From contig CANGOK010000015.1 in assembly GCA_947455285.1 (NCBI GenBank), positions 1 to 22,886 of the forward strand: a DNA stretch of 22,886 bases, written 5' to 3'. Positions 22,586 to 22,886 of this stretch are shown in pieces. The notes beneath the pieces are model-generated. The model made no database searches. It saw nothing but the letters and a program-made list of their open reading frames with translations, and was not told the origin of the DNA. Positions within the stretch are counted from its first letter, which is position 1. Each line of letters opens with the position of its first letter. Origin of the DNA: Beijerinckiaceae bacterium (lineage in GTDB: Bacteria; Pseudomonadota; Alphaproteobacteria; Rhizobiales; Beijerinckiaceae). The position numbers and the translations under genes were made by a program.

Positions 22586-22610
22586 CCCCGATGAGCACGA
22601 TTCCCGGGGC
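22585..22610 (+). terminator. Weak hairpin after the small membrane protein gene
   Basis: GCCCCG (22585-22590) and CGGGGC (22605-22610) can pair over six bases with a 14-base loop. Without a T-tract this is a weak candidate. The remaining bases up to hom show no other feature. Confidence 0.3.
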
Positions 22611-22712
22611 TTCGGGCCGAAAGTCGGCAGGGGAGGTGGCTCAGCTTCCTTGATCGCCGCGTACAAATCAGGCACAAGGCCAGCCAGCCCCAACCCCTCG
22701 TCCAGAGGCCAC

Positions 22713-22886
22713 ATGTCCCAGTCCCTGCGCGTCGGCATAGCCGGTCTTGGCAACGTCGGCGCTTCCGTCATCCGCCTTCTCGAACGCCAGTCGGCCGCTT
22801 TGGCGGCCCGAACCGGACGCACCATCAAGGTCACGGCCGTTTCAGCGCGTGACCGCACCCGCGATCGCGGGGTGGATGTGTCAGGC
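22713..22886 (+). CDS. hom: Homoserine dehydrogenase, N-terminal part (cut by the window edge)
   Basis: This enzyme reduces aspartate semialdehyde to homoserine in the threonine/methionine branch of the aspartate pathway. Only 58 codons are visible. They begin MSQSLRVGIAGLGNVGASVI, with the NAD(P)-binding GLGNVG motif at residues 11-16. The next part, RLLERQSAALAARTGRTIKV, then VTAVSARDRTRDRG, is the usual first turn of alphaproteobacterial homoserine dehydrogenases. The ATG at 22713 has AGAGG five to six bases upstream. The rest, including the catalytic and any ACT domain, is outside. Confidence 0.88.
   Translation, partial: MSQSLRVGIAGLGNVGASVIRLLERQSAALAARTGRTIKVTAVSARDRTRDRGVDVSG

Noticed and set aside
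22196..22858. Minus-strand reading frame of 220 codons at the right end
   Set aside because: It covers the end of a binding-protein gene, a small gene and the start of hom, and shows no domain.
1..22886. tRNA, rRNA, CRISPR array, insertion sequence, phage or toxin-antitoxin genes
   Set aside because: No cloverleaf, regular spaced repeats, transposase or integrase motifs were seen in a read-through of both strands.

Overview
The window comes from a GC-rich alphaproteobacterium, most likely of the order Hyphomicrobiales (Rhizobiales). The proteins are of alphaproteobacterial type. No rRNA, tRNA, CRISPR array, transposase or integrase was seen. No replicon or species can be named from the sequence alone.

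Region A (1-12719) is a flagellar cluster. A leftward operon reads: sigma-54 activator without a DNA-binding domain (FleT-like), fliE, fliF, fliG, fliH, fliI; fliI is cut by the left edge. Facing it rightward is a second sigma-54 activator of the FleQ family, which has a Fis-type helix-turn-helix. Its stop codon directly abuts that of a convergent fliS. Next come a flgE-type hook gene behind a textbook sigma-54 promoter (8305-8320), then motA and motB, and two uncharacterised genes packed tightly behind motB. The FleT-like operon has its own good -24/-12 promoter (6351-6366, minus strand). The likely logic is that sigma-54 RNA polymerase is driven by a FleQ/FleT-type activator pair, in which one partner binds DNA and the other carries the canonical GAFTGA loop. 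This resembles the FleQ/FleT circuit known from Rhodobacter sphaeroides.

Region B (12738-15942) holds three ring-cleavage dioxygenases from three unrelated folds within 3.2 kb: a type I (VOC) extradiol enzyme, a LigB-type (class III) extradiol enzyme, and a cupin of the gentisate 1,2-dioxygenase family. The first two are divergent; the last two converge on a strong hairpin. A near-ideal operator-like inverted repeat (15996-16017) precedes the cupin gene.

Region C (16036-22886) is mixed metabolism. It contains an AlaC-type aminotransferase with a terminator, a small secreted protein of unknown function, and a small unknown ORF. A 133-residue protein there resembles nitrile-hydratase-like (NHLP) leader peptides. 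It also contains a zinc alcohol dehydrogenase of the cinnamyl/YahK type, two tandem paralogous TctC/Bug-type periplasmic solute-binding proteins without membrane subunits, a small membrane-anchored protein, and the first 58 codons of homoserine dehydrogenase (hom), cut by the right edge.

Several starts were moved downstream from the longest reading frame on the basis of ribosome binding sites, family N-termini or promoter overlap; each case is explained in its entry.
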